Source: Clostridium sp. 27_14
GTDB lineage: Bacteria > Bacillota > Clostridia > TANB77 > CAG-508
Direction of reading: 5' to 3'
Assembly: GCA_001916035.1 (NCBI GenBank)
Contig: MNRQ01000033.1
Location: forward strand, 1 to 13,149
DNA length: 13,149 bases
In this document: positions 7,147 to 13,149 of the stretch, piece by piece
Numbering within the stretch: position 1 is the first letter of the stretch
Layout of the letters: each line of letters starts with the position of its first letter
The notes under the pieces: generated by a model
Database searches by the model: none
Told to the model about the DNA's origin: nothing
Seen by the model: only the letters and a program-made list of their open reading frames with translations
Program-made: the position numbers and the translations under genes

Positions 7147-7162
7147 AGCAACTTTTTTGCCC
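7147..7162 (-). promoter_or_regulatory. Sigma-54 (RpoN)-like -24/-12 element upstream of the PTS block
   Basis: On the minus strand the 16 bases GGGCAAAAAAGTTGCT carry GG (7161-7160) and GC (7149-7148) exactly ten bases apart, with GGCA and TTGCW both intact. Nine of the twelve defined consensus positions match. The predicted start is near 7136, about 170 bases ahead of IIA. Mannose-family PTS operons of Firmicutes, such as levDEFG of Bacillus, are often sigma-54 dependent, which raises the prior. Against it, the site lies within codons of the decayed transposase, and no enhancer-binding activator gene is in the window. Confidence 0.45.
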
Positions 7163-7190
7163 TCTTTTCAAATTAATTTTAGGTTAAATA

Positions 7191-7204
7191 ATTCACATGT
7201 GAAT
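7191..7204. repeat. 14-bp perfect palindrome ATTCACATGTGAAT
   Basis: A perfect palindrome about 60 bases upstream of the predicted sigma-54 start, close to where an upstream regulator could bind. It falls on the codons RIHSHVN of the decayed transposase, so it may have arisen by chance there. No second copy is seen at the other promoters. Confidence 0.4.
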
Positions 7205-7401
7205 GAATTCTTCATTTGTTGTACTAAGCTTATATGAACCTAAATATATCTAATATATCACTTTCATAATCATAGTACTTTATCCCATATATTTCTTCCT
7301 TATTCAAGATTGCATAGAAGGATAGAATATAATTCTTTCTGGAGCATTTTCAGCATTACTTGCTACTAATACTCCATTTTTCTACTTACTAATATTTCAT
7401 A

Positions 7402-8061
7402 CTACCTCACTTCCTTAGCCTTGCGTTGACCATAAGAAACAAACTTTTTATCCATCAATTCCATCTCAGCATCTGATAAGATTACTGGATTTCCTATACT
7501 TTTAGAAATACAATATATTTTTGAACAATATTCAACTTCCTCTATAATATTAAAAGCATTTAATAAGTCCTTTGATCCAGCTAATATTCCATGATTAGCT
7601 AATAATACAGCTTTTCTATTTTCCATAGCTTTTGCTGCATTTTCTGCTAACTCTTCAGTTCCATAAGTAGCATAATTTGCAACTTTTACATTTTTGCCAG
7701 CTACTGCAATCATATAATGCGTTGCTGGTAATTCTTCATATAAACATGCTAAAACTGTAGAATACATTGTATGTGCATGAATTACAGCATCAATGTCCTC
7801 TCTAGTCTTATATAGTTTTAAGTGCATTTGCCATTCACTTGAAGGAAGATTTTCTCCTTGAACTACATTGCCATTCAAATCTAAAATTACAATATCATCT
7901 TCATTCATTTCAAAGAAATCAATTCCAGATGGGGTAATAGCAATATAACCTAGATTTCTATCAAAAATACTTAGATTTCCCCCTGTTCCTTTTGTCAACT
8001 TTTCTATAACCAACTTTTTTCCATAGTTAATTAACTGTTTTCTTTCCTTTTCCATTATCAT
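7402..8061 (-). CDS. fucA: L-fuculose-1-phosphate aldolase
   Basis: Class II, zinc-dependent aldolase that splits L-fuculose-1-phosphate into dihydroxyacetone phosphate and L-lactaldehyde in the cytoplasm. Of 219 residues (E. coli FucA has 215), the visible active-site set is complete: TGGNLS (26-31) for phosphate binding, Glu76 in SSEWQMH, zinc ligands His95 and His97 in VIHAHT, and His157 in ANHG. These match E. coli E73, H92, H94 and H155. The related L-ribulose-5-phosphate 4-epimerase and rhamnulose aldolase families share the fold, but length and the fuc neighbours favour FucA. Two ATGs lie six bases apart; AAAGG is 11 bases before the first. It follows fucI by 29 bases and is the last gene before the 434-base gap. 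Confidence 0.95.
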   Translation of the reverse strand: MIMEKERKQLINYGKKLVIEKLTKGTGGNLSIFDRNLGYIAITPSGIDFFEMNEDDIVILDLNGNVVQGENLPSSEWQMHLKLYKTREDIDAVIHAHTMYSTVLACLYEELPATHYMIAVAGKNVKVANYATYGTEELAENAAKAMENRKAVLLANHGILAGSKDLLNAFNIIEEVEYCSKIYCISKSIGNPVILSDAEMELMDKKFVSYGQRKAKEVR

Positions 8062-8090
8062 CTTTAATCACGCCTTTCATAAATGTAACT

Positions 8091-9878
8091 CTATTTTTTA
8101 TATAATGGACCTAATAATTTGCATACTTCAAAATCAGCAGTTTCTAGCTCTTTTGTTCCTGCTCCTTCAAAGATATTTGGCCTAAAAACCTTTTCACGTG
8201 GTACGTTGTGAAGTGTAACTGGAATTCTTAGCATACTTGCTAGAGTAATTAAATCTGCTCCTATATGACCATGAACAAATGCACCATGATTTGCTCCCCA
8301 ATGATTCATTACATCGTAAACAGTTTCAAAGCCATCTTCTCCCAAATTAGGAGCAAACCAAGTAGTAGGCCAAGTCTTATCTGTTCTTTCGTCTAAAACT
8401 TTATGTATCTCTTCATCAAGTACACAAGTATATCCCTCAGCAATTTGTAATGTAGGTCCAATTCCTTTAATCAAATTAACTCGTATTAATGTAACTGGTA
8501 GCTCTGCTTCTGTTTTAAAATGTGATGAAAAGCCGCCTCCACGGAAATATTCATAATTAGCTCTACACCAATCTGTTGCTTTTAAACATGACTGAACATC
8601 TTCATTTGTCATATTCCAAAACTCTTTCATTGTTCTATTTCCATCCCTATCTCTTGAAGCTGCTGTACCATCTAAAGCAGATGCACCTGAATTAATAAGA
8701 TGTATAACTCCATTTTTAGCTTTTCCAGTTAACTCTTTACCAGTTACCCTTTTAACTGATTCTGGACTCCAATAAGTTCTTACATCAGAGAAAATAGGTG
8801 CTTTATTGGTAAGTAATGTTCCAAGTAGCATTGAAACACCATTTAATGTATCGTTTTCAGTTGCAAAAGCAGTTACTTGTCTAGGACCATTCCAGTCGAA
8901 TGTTGAAGCCATAATTGCTTCAGTAAAATCACCATTAGGTAACCAATCAGTCCATTGTCTTTGACCTTGAAAACCGCCTGCTATGGCATTTCTACCTCTA
9001 GCCTCTTCTTTCCAACCTAATTCTGATAGTTTTTTATTACCAAATAAAATATCACGAATAATAATAGCTTGCTTTGCAATAAACTCCCAATCCTTATCTG
9101 GTGGAACGACCTTTGATTTCTTAATAATATGAGGTAAGTCTTTCCCCTCATTTATATCCATTCCTTCACGACAATTAGCTTTTATCCAAGTTAAAGCTTT
9201 ATCATATTCTGCTTCATCAAAAATTCCTAAATGAATACGACGTAAAATTTCTGTCATATCTACAAATTCAACTAACATTCCTAGATAATCCTCAAAAAAG
9301 CTTACATCTACTTGTGAACCTGCAATACCCATAGCAGAAGAACCAATATTCACATAAGATTTACCTTTCATTTGACCAACAGCAATAGCCCCTTTTGCAA
9401 ATGAAAGTATTTTTTCTTTAACATCTTCTGGAATTGTGTTATCATCTAGTTCTTGTACATCATGTCCATAAATCTTAAAAGCAGGAAATCCCCTTTGAGC
9501 ATATCCACTCATCGCAGCAGCTAAATAAACTGCTCCTGGTCTTTCTGTTCCATTAAACCCCCATATAGCTTTAATGGTATTTGGATCAAGATCCATTGTT
9601 TCTGTTCCATAACACCAGCTAGGTGTTACAGATAATGTTGCCACTATATTTTGTCCTGTAAACTCTTGCTGAACAATTGCAGCATCTCCACGACCACCAA
9701 TTGTTCTACTTGCCAACACACATTGAACTGGCGTTCCATCTGCATAGAAAAGAGAATTTTCTATTAATTCCTTTGCTGACTGAGCCATTTTCATTGCCTT
9801 TTCTTCTAATGACTCACGAACTCCCCCTTGACGACCATCAATTGTTGGTCTAATGCCTATTTTAGGATATACTTTCAT
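8091..9878 (-). CDS. fucI: L-fucose isomerase
   Basis: Manganese-dependent ketol isomerase that turns L-fucose into L-fuculose; it can also act on D-arabinose. With the chosen start it has 595 residues (E. coli 591) and is well conserved along its whole length, beginning MKVYPKIGIRPTIDGRQGG. Metal ligands are visible: Glu341 (ATENDTLNG), Asp365 (FSDVRTYW), spaced 24 apart as in E. coli E337/D361, and the late HGHIGAD motif (His536/His538) corresponding to H528. The ATG at 9878 has GAGGAG eight bases upstream; a GTG three codons earlier sits too close to that site. It lies 24 bases after fucU and 29 before fucA. Confidence 0.97.
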   Translation of the reverse strand: MKVYPKIGIRPTIDGRQGGVRESLEEKAMKMAQSAKELIENSLFYADGTPVQCVLASRTIGGRGDAAIVQQEFTGQNIVATLSVTPSWCYGTETMDLDPNTIKAIWGFNGTERPGAVYLAAAMSGYAQRGFPAFKIYGHDVQELDDNTIPEDVKEKILSFAKGAIAVGQMKGKSYVNIGSSAMGIAGSQVDVSFFEDYLGMLVEFVDMTEILRRIHLGIFDEAEYDKALTWIKANCREGMDINEGKDLPHIIKKSKVVPPDKDWEFIAKQAIIIRDILFGNKKLSELGWKEEARGRNAIAGGFQGQRQWTDWLPNGDFTEAIMASTFDWNGPRQVTAFATENDTLNGVSMLLGTLLTNKAPIFSDVRTYWSPESVKRVTGKELTGKAKNGVIHLINSGASALDGTAASRDRDGNRTMKEFWNMTNEDVQSCLKATDWCRANYEYFRGGGFSSHFKTEAELPVTLIRVNLIKGIGPTLQIAEGYTCVLDEEIHKVLDERTDKTWPTTWFAPNLGEDGFETVYDVMNHWGANHGAFVHGHIGADLITLASMLRIPVTLHNVPREKVFRPNIFEGAGTKELETADFEVCKLLGPLYKK

Positions 9879-9902
9879 CTTACACACTCCTCTACATATA
9901 AA

Positions 9903-10328
9903 TTACTTTATAACACCCTTTTTTAAGATAACGTTTGCATAAATTGCTTCTTCACCAGTAGCAACAATAGCATATGCCCTCTTGCCTCTTTCATAAAAAT
10001 CTTCTCTGTTCATATACATAATATTATTATTTTCAACACTTTTTTCATTAAAAATCTTCCTATATACATCCCAGATCTCAGGATTTGGATCAACATTTTC
10101 TGTTGACATTAAACTAATCGCTGAATCCACATAAACATCAAGAGGAAATAAAGTTAATATACTTTCCAATAATTCTGGTATATTTAATCCATCACATCTT
10201 ACTAATTTTTTTGCATTACTTGCTGCTGGATAATTACCATCTGCAATTACAATTTCATCTCCATGTCCCATTTCCATTAACACTTTCAATAATTCAGGAG
10301 AAATATTCTTCGGAATACCCTTTAACAA
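9903..10328 (-). CDS. fucU: L-fucose mutarotase
   Basis: Interconverts the alpha and beta anomers of L-fucose so that the released sugar can enter FucI. The 141-residue protein (E. coli FucU 140) belongs to the RbsD/FucU family: it starts MLKGIPKNISPELLKVL, has the catalytic His22 in MGHGDEIVIADGN, and ends with the YANVILKKG segment. The start codon is TTG, chosen because the protein matches family members from exactly that codon and GAGGGTG lies five bases before it; no ATG or GTG is in frame nearby. It begins 13 bases after the kinase stop. GH95 fucosidases invert, so a mutarotase in the same locus makes sense. Confidence 0.95.
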   Translation of the reverse strand: MLKGIPKNISPELLKVLMEMGHGDEIVIADGNYPAASNAKKLVRCDGLNIPELLESILTLFPLDVYVDSAISLMSTENVDPNPEIWDVYRKIFNEKSVENNNIMYMNREDFYERGKRAYAIVATGEEAIYANVILKKGVIK

Positions 10329-10341
10329 ACAATCACCCTCT

Positions 10342-11745
10342 TCACTTCATATTTGGCATAAAAGTAATTAAATCAAAGGAATTAGAAATTATCTTTCTAG
10401 CTTCTGCAACATCTTTAATTTTTTTCAATGAAATTAACTGAATAACAATATTTCCTATGGCAGTTGCCTCTCCAGGTCCAGCAATGACTTTTTTCCCTGT
10501 TATATTGGCAACTAATTGACAAAAAAATGTTGCGTTAGAACCGCCACCAACAATATGAATATCTTCAAACCTTTTATTTGTAACAATCTCAATTTCTTCA
10601 ATTGTTTTTTTATATGTATGTGCTAGGCTTTCATAAGCACATCTAAAGAATTCTTCTGGTTTATTAGGTATACTCTGATTTGTTCTCTTAGCATATGATA
10701 CTATTCTTTCTCTCATATCACCTGGATCTAAAAAGATTTCATCATCAGTATCAATTAAGCACTTATTACTAGAAACCAAACTAGCAATATTCGCTATTTC
10801 TTCATAGGAATAGTTAACTCCATCTTCTTCATAATTCCTTTTTAATTCTTGTATTAACCAAAGTCCTGTACAATTTTTTAATAATCTAGTTGACCCACTA
10901 TGACCACTTTCATTAGTTAGATTAAACTTCATTGCATCTTTACTTAATATAGGCTCCTTTAATTCAGTCCCAATCAAAGACCATGTCCCACAAGAAATGA
11001 ATAAAAAATCTCTTTCAGAAGGAACACTTACTACGGCACTAGCTGTATCATGTTGACAAACATTAATAACCTTTATATCACCTAACTCTAGTTCTGGCTT
11101 AGTTGTTCCAAGATAATTTCCCTCCTTAACAATGTTAGGAAACATATGCCTAGATAATTCGAAATTATTCAAAACCTTTTCTGACCATTCTTTTGTATAA
11201 GAATTAGTAAGTTGAGTTGTTGATGCTATACTACATTCTGCAGCTATTTTCCCAGTTAATAAGTAATTAAATAAATCAGGAATTAACAAAATCGTTTTCA
11301 CTTGATAGAATAATTCTGGATTCTTTTCTCTTAAAGCCAATAATTGAAACAGAGTATTTATTTCCATTATTTGATTTCCTGTAATCATATAAAGATCTTC
11401 TAATGAAAATAGCTTAGATACTCTTTCCAAAATACCTTTTGTCCTACTATCCCTATAATTAGCAGGCAAAGTAATCAAATTCCCGTTTTCATCTAGTAAA
11501 CCAAAATCTACTCCCCAGGTATCAATTCCAATACTTTCAACTTCAACAAACTTTTTTGCTTCAATTATACTTTTTTTAATTTCTGAAAATAAATCATCTG
11601 TATTCCAGCTTAGAGCTCCTTTTTTATAAATAGGCTTATTGGGAAATCTACTTACTTCTTTTAAATTTATTTTTCCATCTTTTAATTCTCCTAAAATAGC
11701 TCTCCCTGATGAAGCCCCCAAGTCAACTGCTAACACACTACCCAT
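10342..11745 (-). CDS. fucK: FGGY-family sugar kinase, L-fuculokinase by context (RhaB-like)
   Basis: Phosphorylates the ketose, here most likely L-fuculose to L-fuculose-1-phosphate, using ATP. The 467-residue chain shows the FGGY kinase fold: DLGASSGR (8-15) in the N-terminal phosphate loop, GIDTWGVDFGLLD (73-85), YRDSRT (97-102), the likely catalytic base Asp233 in CQHDTASAV, SCGTWSLIGTE (251-261) and IVGGGSNATFF (398-408) with GPGEATAIGN for ATP. These motifs are closer to rhamnulokinase RhaB than to E. coli FucK, which starts with a DCGATNVR loop. Function is therefore assigned from the fuc neighbours. The ATG at 11745 follows AAGGAG by eight bases; the frame also runs six codons upstream to a TTG that I reject. 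It is first in the operon, next to the divergent regulator. Confidence 0.85.
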   Translation of the reverse strand: MGSVLAVDLGASSGRAILGELKDGKINLKEVSRFPNKPIYKKGALSWNTDDLFSEIKKSIIEAKKFVEVESIGIDTWGVDFGLLDENGNLITLPANYRDSRTKGILERVSKLFSLEDLYMITGNQIMEINTLFQLLALREKNPELFYQVKTILLIPDLFNYLLTGKIAAECSIASTTQLTNSYTKEWSEKVLNNFELSRHMFPNIVKEGNYLGTTKPELELGDIKVINVCQHDTASAVVSVPSERDFLFISCGTWSLIGTELKEPILSKDAMKFNLTNESGHSGSTRLLKNCTGLWLIQELKRNYEEDGVNYSYEEIANIASLVSSNKCLIDTDDEIFLDPGDMRERIVSYAKRTNQSIPNKPEEFFRCAYESLAHTYKKTIEEIEIVTNKRFEDIHIVGGGSNATFFCQLVANITGKKVIAGPGEATAIGNIVIQLISLKKIKDVAEARKIISNSFDLITFMPNMK

Positions 11746-11789
11746 ATCACTTCTCCTTATCAATAAATGTTATTATTTTTTACAAATTC

Positions 11790-11819
11790 ATTATACTAAG
11801 GTTGAACTTATTGTTGCAA
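11790..11819 (-). promoter_or_regulatory. Sigma-A-like promoter of the fucK-U-I-A operon
   Basis: On the minus strand TTGCAA (11819-11814) and a perfect TATAAT (11795-11790) are 18 bases apart. The predicted start near 11783 leaves a leader of about 38 bases. The -35 lies inside the first of two 21-base-spaced repeats, as expected of a regulator binding site. Confidence 0.6.
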
Positions 11820-11841
11820 TATATGAACATAATGTTGAAAT
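11803..11841. promoter_or_regulatory. Tandem operator candidate: two 18-base direct repeats, 21-base period
   Basis: TGAACTTATTGTTGCAAT (11803-11820) and TGAACATAATGTTGAAAT (11824-11841) agree at 15 of 18 positions and start exactly 21 bases apart, two helical turns. The second contains a perfect inverted core AACATAATGTT. They cover the -35 of the kinase promoter and the DNA just upstream of it, and lie between the kinase and the DeoR-type gene. DeoR-family proteins often bind repeated sites in their own divergent promoter region, so this is the best operator candidate in the window. A further TGTTCA at 11875-11880 could be a half-site near the regulator's promoter. Confidence 0.55.
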
Positions 11842-11873
11842 TTCTTCAATCTTTAACAAAAAAAACTTCAAAT

Positions 11874-11908
11874 TTGTTCAAAATTGTGCTAATTTTAATA
11901 TATATAAT
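11874..11908 (+). promoter_or_regulatory. Possible promoter of the DeoR-family regulator
   Basis: TTGTTC (11874-11879) is followed by TAATAT at 11896-11901 with a 16-base spacer. A perfect TATAAT at 11903-11908 has no -35 at normal distance. In such AT-rich DNA the exact promoter cannot be fixed. Confidence 0.3.
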
Positions 11909-11927
11909 TAAAGGTAGGTGATATATT

Positions 11928-12710
11928 ATGCTAAAACAAGATAGATTAATGGAAATAACTAATATTATACAAAGTAAAAAAAGAATTCGAACTGAGGATT
12001 TAGCTAAAATTACTTTTTCTAGTATTTCTACTGTTCGTAGAGATGTAATTTTTCTTGAAAAGCAAGGTCTAGTTAAAAGATTACATGGAGAGATTATTTT
12101 AAATAACTTCAATACCGTAGAACCATCACAATTTTTACGCAAAAGTGAAAACGTAATCAAAAAGAGAACTATAGCTTCCTTGGCAAAAGATTTTATAGCA
12201 CCTGGAATGTGCATATATTTAGATTCTAGTACCACAGTATATGAACTATGTCCATTTTTATGTGATATTGAACATTTAATAATTTTTACTAACGGATTGA
12301 ACACAGCTTTAAAATTAGCAGAATACGGAAATCCGACCATGAAAATTTTTATAACTGGAGGGGAAGTAAAACATTTTTCTTCTTCTGTAGTTAATTTAGA
12401 TATTGAAAATTCATTGCTTAATCATTTTAATATCGATATAGCTTTCTGTTCCGCAAGAGGAATTGATGAGTTTAATGTATATGAGGTAAGTCTTAGTCAA
12501 GCTGTTTCAAAAAAAAGAATAATAGATAAAACAAAAGAAACTATATTACTCATAGATAGTTCGAAATTTGAAGTTACTGGATTCTTTAAAATTAATGATT
12601 TGAAAAAATATAGAGCAATTATATCAGACAAGTTTCCAAAGCAAGAGATACTAACCGCAACAGAACTTTTAGATGTTGAATGGATTAGTGGTGAAGAAGA
12701 ATATATTTAA
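11928..12710 (+). CDS. DeoR-family transcriptional regulator of the fucose locus
   Basis: Sugar-phosphate-responsive DNA-binding protein, usually a repressor, though fucose regulators of this family can activate. Its 260 residues match the family length. The N-terminal winged helix-turn-helix spans about 6-57 (RTEDLAKITFSSISTVRRDV, then LEKQGLVKRLHG). The C-terminal sensor domain (about 75-232) has the expected effector motifs: LDSSTT (98-103), TNGLNT (121-126), TGGEV (143-147), ARGID (176-180), Lys195/196 and DSSKFE (210-215). AGGTAGGTG lies seven bases before the ATG. It is divergent from the fuc operon, the same placement as the DeoR-type fucose regulator (FcsR) of pneumococcus. The likely effector is fuculose-1-phosphate or another pathway phosphate; this is inference. 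It may also bind the tandem repeats at 11803-11841. Confidence 0.92.
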   Translation: MLKQDRLMEITNIIQSKKRIRTEDLAKITFSSISTVRRDVIFLEKQGLVKRLHGEIILNNFNTVEPSQFLRKSENVIKKRTIASLAKDFIAPGMCIYLDSSTTVYELCPFLCDIEHLIIFTNGLNTALKLAEYGNPTMKIFITGGEVKHFSSSVVNLDIENSLLNHFNIDIAFCSARGIDEFNVYEVSLSQAVSKKRIIDKTKETILLIDSSKFEVTGFFKINDLKKYRAIISDKFPKQEILTATELLDVEWISGEEEYI

Positions 12711-12739
12711 TATTGCTATAAAACACCAAATCTTTAAAG

Positions 12740-12773
12740 AAACTTTTTCTGAATAGTAAGAGTTTATTTTTTT
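12740..12773 (+). terminator. Weak intrinsic terminator after the regulator gene
   Basis: AAACTTTT (12740-12747) can pair with AAGAGTTT (12758-12765), eight base pairs with one G-U, around a ten-base loop, followed by ATTTTTTT (12766-12773). The stem is AT-rich but the T tract is good and it lies 30 bases after the stop codon. Confidence 0.45.
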
Positions 12774-12832
12774 GAATATAATTAAACCTCCATTTAATTT
12801 CTATAATATATTATATTTAAATATCTAATTTA

Positions 12833-13149
12833 GGTTGTTGAATAAACAAAATTTGTAAAAATAAATAAAGTCACTCTTTTGTGATATAATAATTTCGCTA
12901 AAATTGCATTTACTAAATTAAGCACAAATAATCAAAATACTAAAGGAAGACCTGGTAAATATTCAGATCAACAAATAGTTTGCTGTATGTTATACGGCGT
13001 TAAAAATAGTATTTTTAGTTTAAGAGAGCTTGAATATAAAATAAAACACGATCATATATTTAAATCTATTATTCAAATTGATGATGTTCCAGATTACTCT
13101 ACTTTATCACTAAGGGCAAAACACTTAGAAAAGCATATATATTATGGTA
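12833..13149 (+). mobile_element. Left part of an IS5-family insertion sequence, cut by the window edge
   Basis: GGTTGTTGAATAAAC at 12833-12847 resembles the terminal repeat of IS5/IS903-type elements, which characteristically contain GTTGAATAAA. About 50 bases later a transposase-like frame opens and runs to the window end. The right end is outside, so element length, target duplication and activity cannot be judged. Confidence 0.65.
12885..13149 (+). CDS. IS5-family transposase, N-terminal part (partial)
   Basis: The frame is open from after a TGA at 12882-12884 to the end of the window (88 codons). It contains GRPGKYSDQQIV, SIFSLRELEYKI and VPDYSTLSLRAKHLEKH, the N-terminal pattern of IS5/IS903-type DDE transposases (GR..KYSD, then PDYSTLSRRAK). 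The DDE catalytic residues would lie further right. No ATG, GTG or TTG with a ribosome binding site is seen in frame before the conserved part; the first in-frame ATG follows VCC, inside the conserved region. The copy may therefore have lost its start, or may use a rare one such as ATT. Confidence 0.7.

Larger units (their letters stand above)
7143..7381 (-). pseudogene. Decayed IS3-family transposase OrfB 3' end between fucA and the PTS genes
   Basis: On the minus strand one frame reads NKEEIYGIKYYDYESDILDI, then FRFI*A*YNK*RIHSHVNYL and T*N*FEKRAKKLL. Restoring the five stops gives the familiar IS3 OrfB end (FIEAWYNKRRIHS..NYLTPNQFE). The adjoining upstream piece in another frame, SNAENAPERIIFY, matches the family's (D/E)NAP.E(R/S)F segment that carries the last catalytic acid, so there is a frameshift too. 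It shares IKYYDYE and a DIF motif with the fragment at 1625-1774 but is a separate, older copy. It begins 21 bases after the fucA stop and has the same orientation as the operon. This accounts for more than half of the 434-base gap. Confidence 0.8.

Noticed and set aside
7235..7250. TGAACCTAAATATATC as a third copy of the regulator repeat
   Set aside because: Only the first nine bases resemble the repeat. It lies within codons of the dead transposase, far from any promoter, so chance is the simpler reading.
9878..9887. GTG start for FucI three codons upstream
   Set aside because: It directly follows the GAGGAG site, leaving no room for a start. The ATG at 9878 is eight bases away and begins at the conserved MKVYPKIG.
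11745..11763. TTG start adding six residues to the kinase
   Set aside because: The codons overlap the AAGGAG site used by the ATG at 11745, and the conserved FGGY N-terminus begins at that ATG.
11846..12340. A 164-codon minus-strand frame across the regulator gene
   Set aside because: It is antisense to the clearly conserved DeoR-family gene, has no ribosome binding site and no recognisable domain.
1..13149. CRISPR arrays, tRNA or rRNA genes, riboswitches
   Set aside because: No regularly spaced repeat array, no tRNA cloverleaf with its conserved T-loop, no rRNA-like sequence and no riboswitch core were seen. Weak structured RNAs cannot be excluded by eye.

Overview
The window looks like the chromosome of a low-GC Gram-positive bacterium, most likely a Clostridium or close relative. 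The DNA is very AT-rich, codons end mostly in A or T, most genes carry strong GGAGG-type ribosome binding sites, and the gene families are those of gut Firmicutes. No species marker is visible, so the genus is an inference.

Layout. Bases 1-1807 are a mobile-element scrap zone: the left end of an IS3-family element (1-99, minus strand), an orphan 157-residue protein gene (165-638), a decayed UvrD/Rep-type helicase with at least three frameshifts and no N-terminal half (684-1625), and the last 50 codons plus terminal repeat of another IS3-family element (1625-1807). Bases 1808-2137 hold a hairpin and no recognisable gene. From 11745 down to 2138 runs a minus-strand L-fucose locus in transcription order: FGGY kinase, fucose mutarotase (fucU), fucose isomerase (fucI), fuculose-1-phosphate aldolase (fucA), a 434-base gap, mannose-family PTS components IIA, IIB, IIC and IID, and a GH95 alpha-L-fucosidase. 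A divergent DeoR-family regulator (11928-12710) sits at the head. The window ends inside an IS5-family element (12833 onward).

How the genes fit together. The PTS permease would import, and probably phosphorylate, a fucosylated saccharide. The fucosidase has no signal peptide, so it would release fucose in the cytoplasm. FucU, FucI, the kinase and FucA then convert L-fucose through L-fuculose and L-fuculose-1-phosphate to dihydroxyacetone phosphate and L-lactaldehyde. The DeoR-type protein probably responds to a phosphorylated intermediate and acts on the divergent promoter region, where two 18-base repeats spaced exactly 21 bases apart overlap the -35 of the kinase promoter.

The least expected part is the gap between fucA and the PTS genes. 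It is largely a dead IS3 transposase 3' end that still reads as the family's C-terminus apart from a frameshift and several in-frame stops. Inside or beside that relic lie a sigma-54-like -24/-12 motif and two 14-base perfect palindromes, followed by a sigma-A-like promoter next to the PTS IIA gene. The PTS-fucosidase block may therefore be a separately controlled unit. No lactaldehyde reductase, microcompartment or galactose genes are in the window. I see no wholly new system; the locus is a variant of known fucose-PTS operons with unusual control signals.
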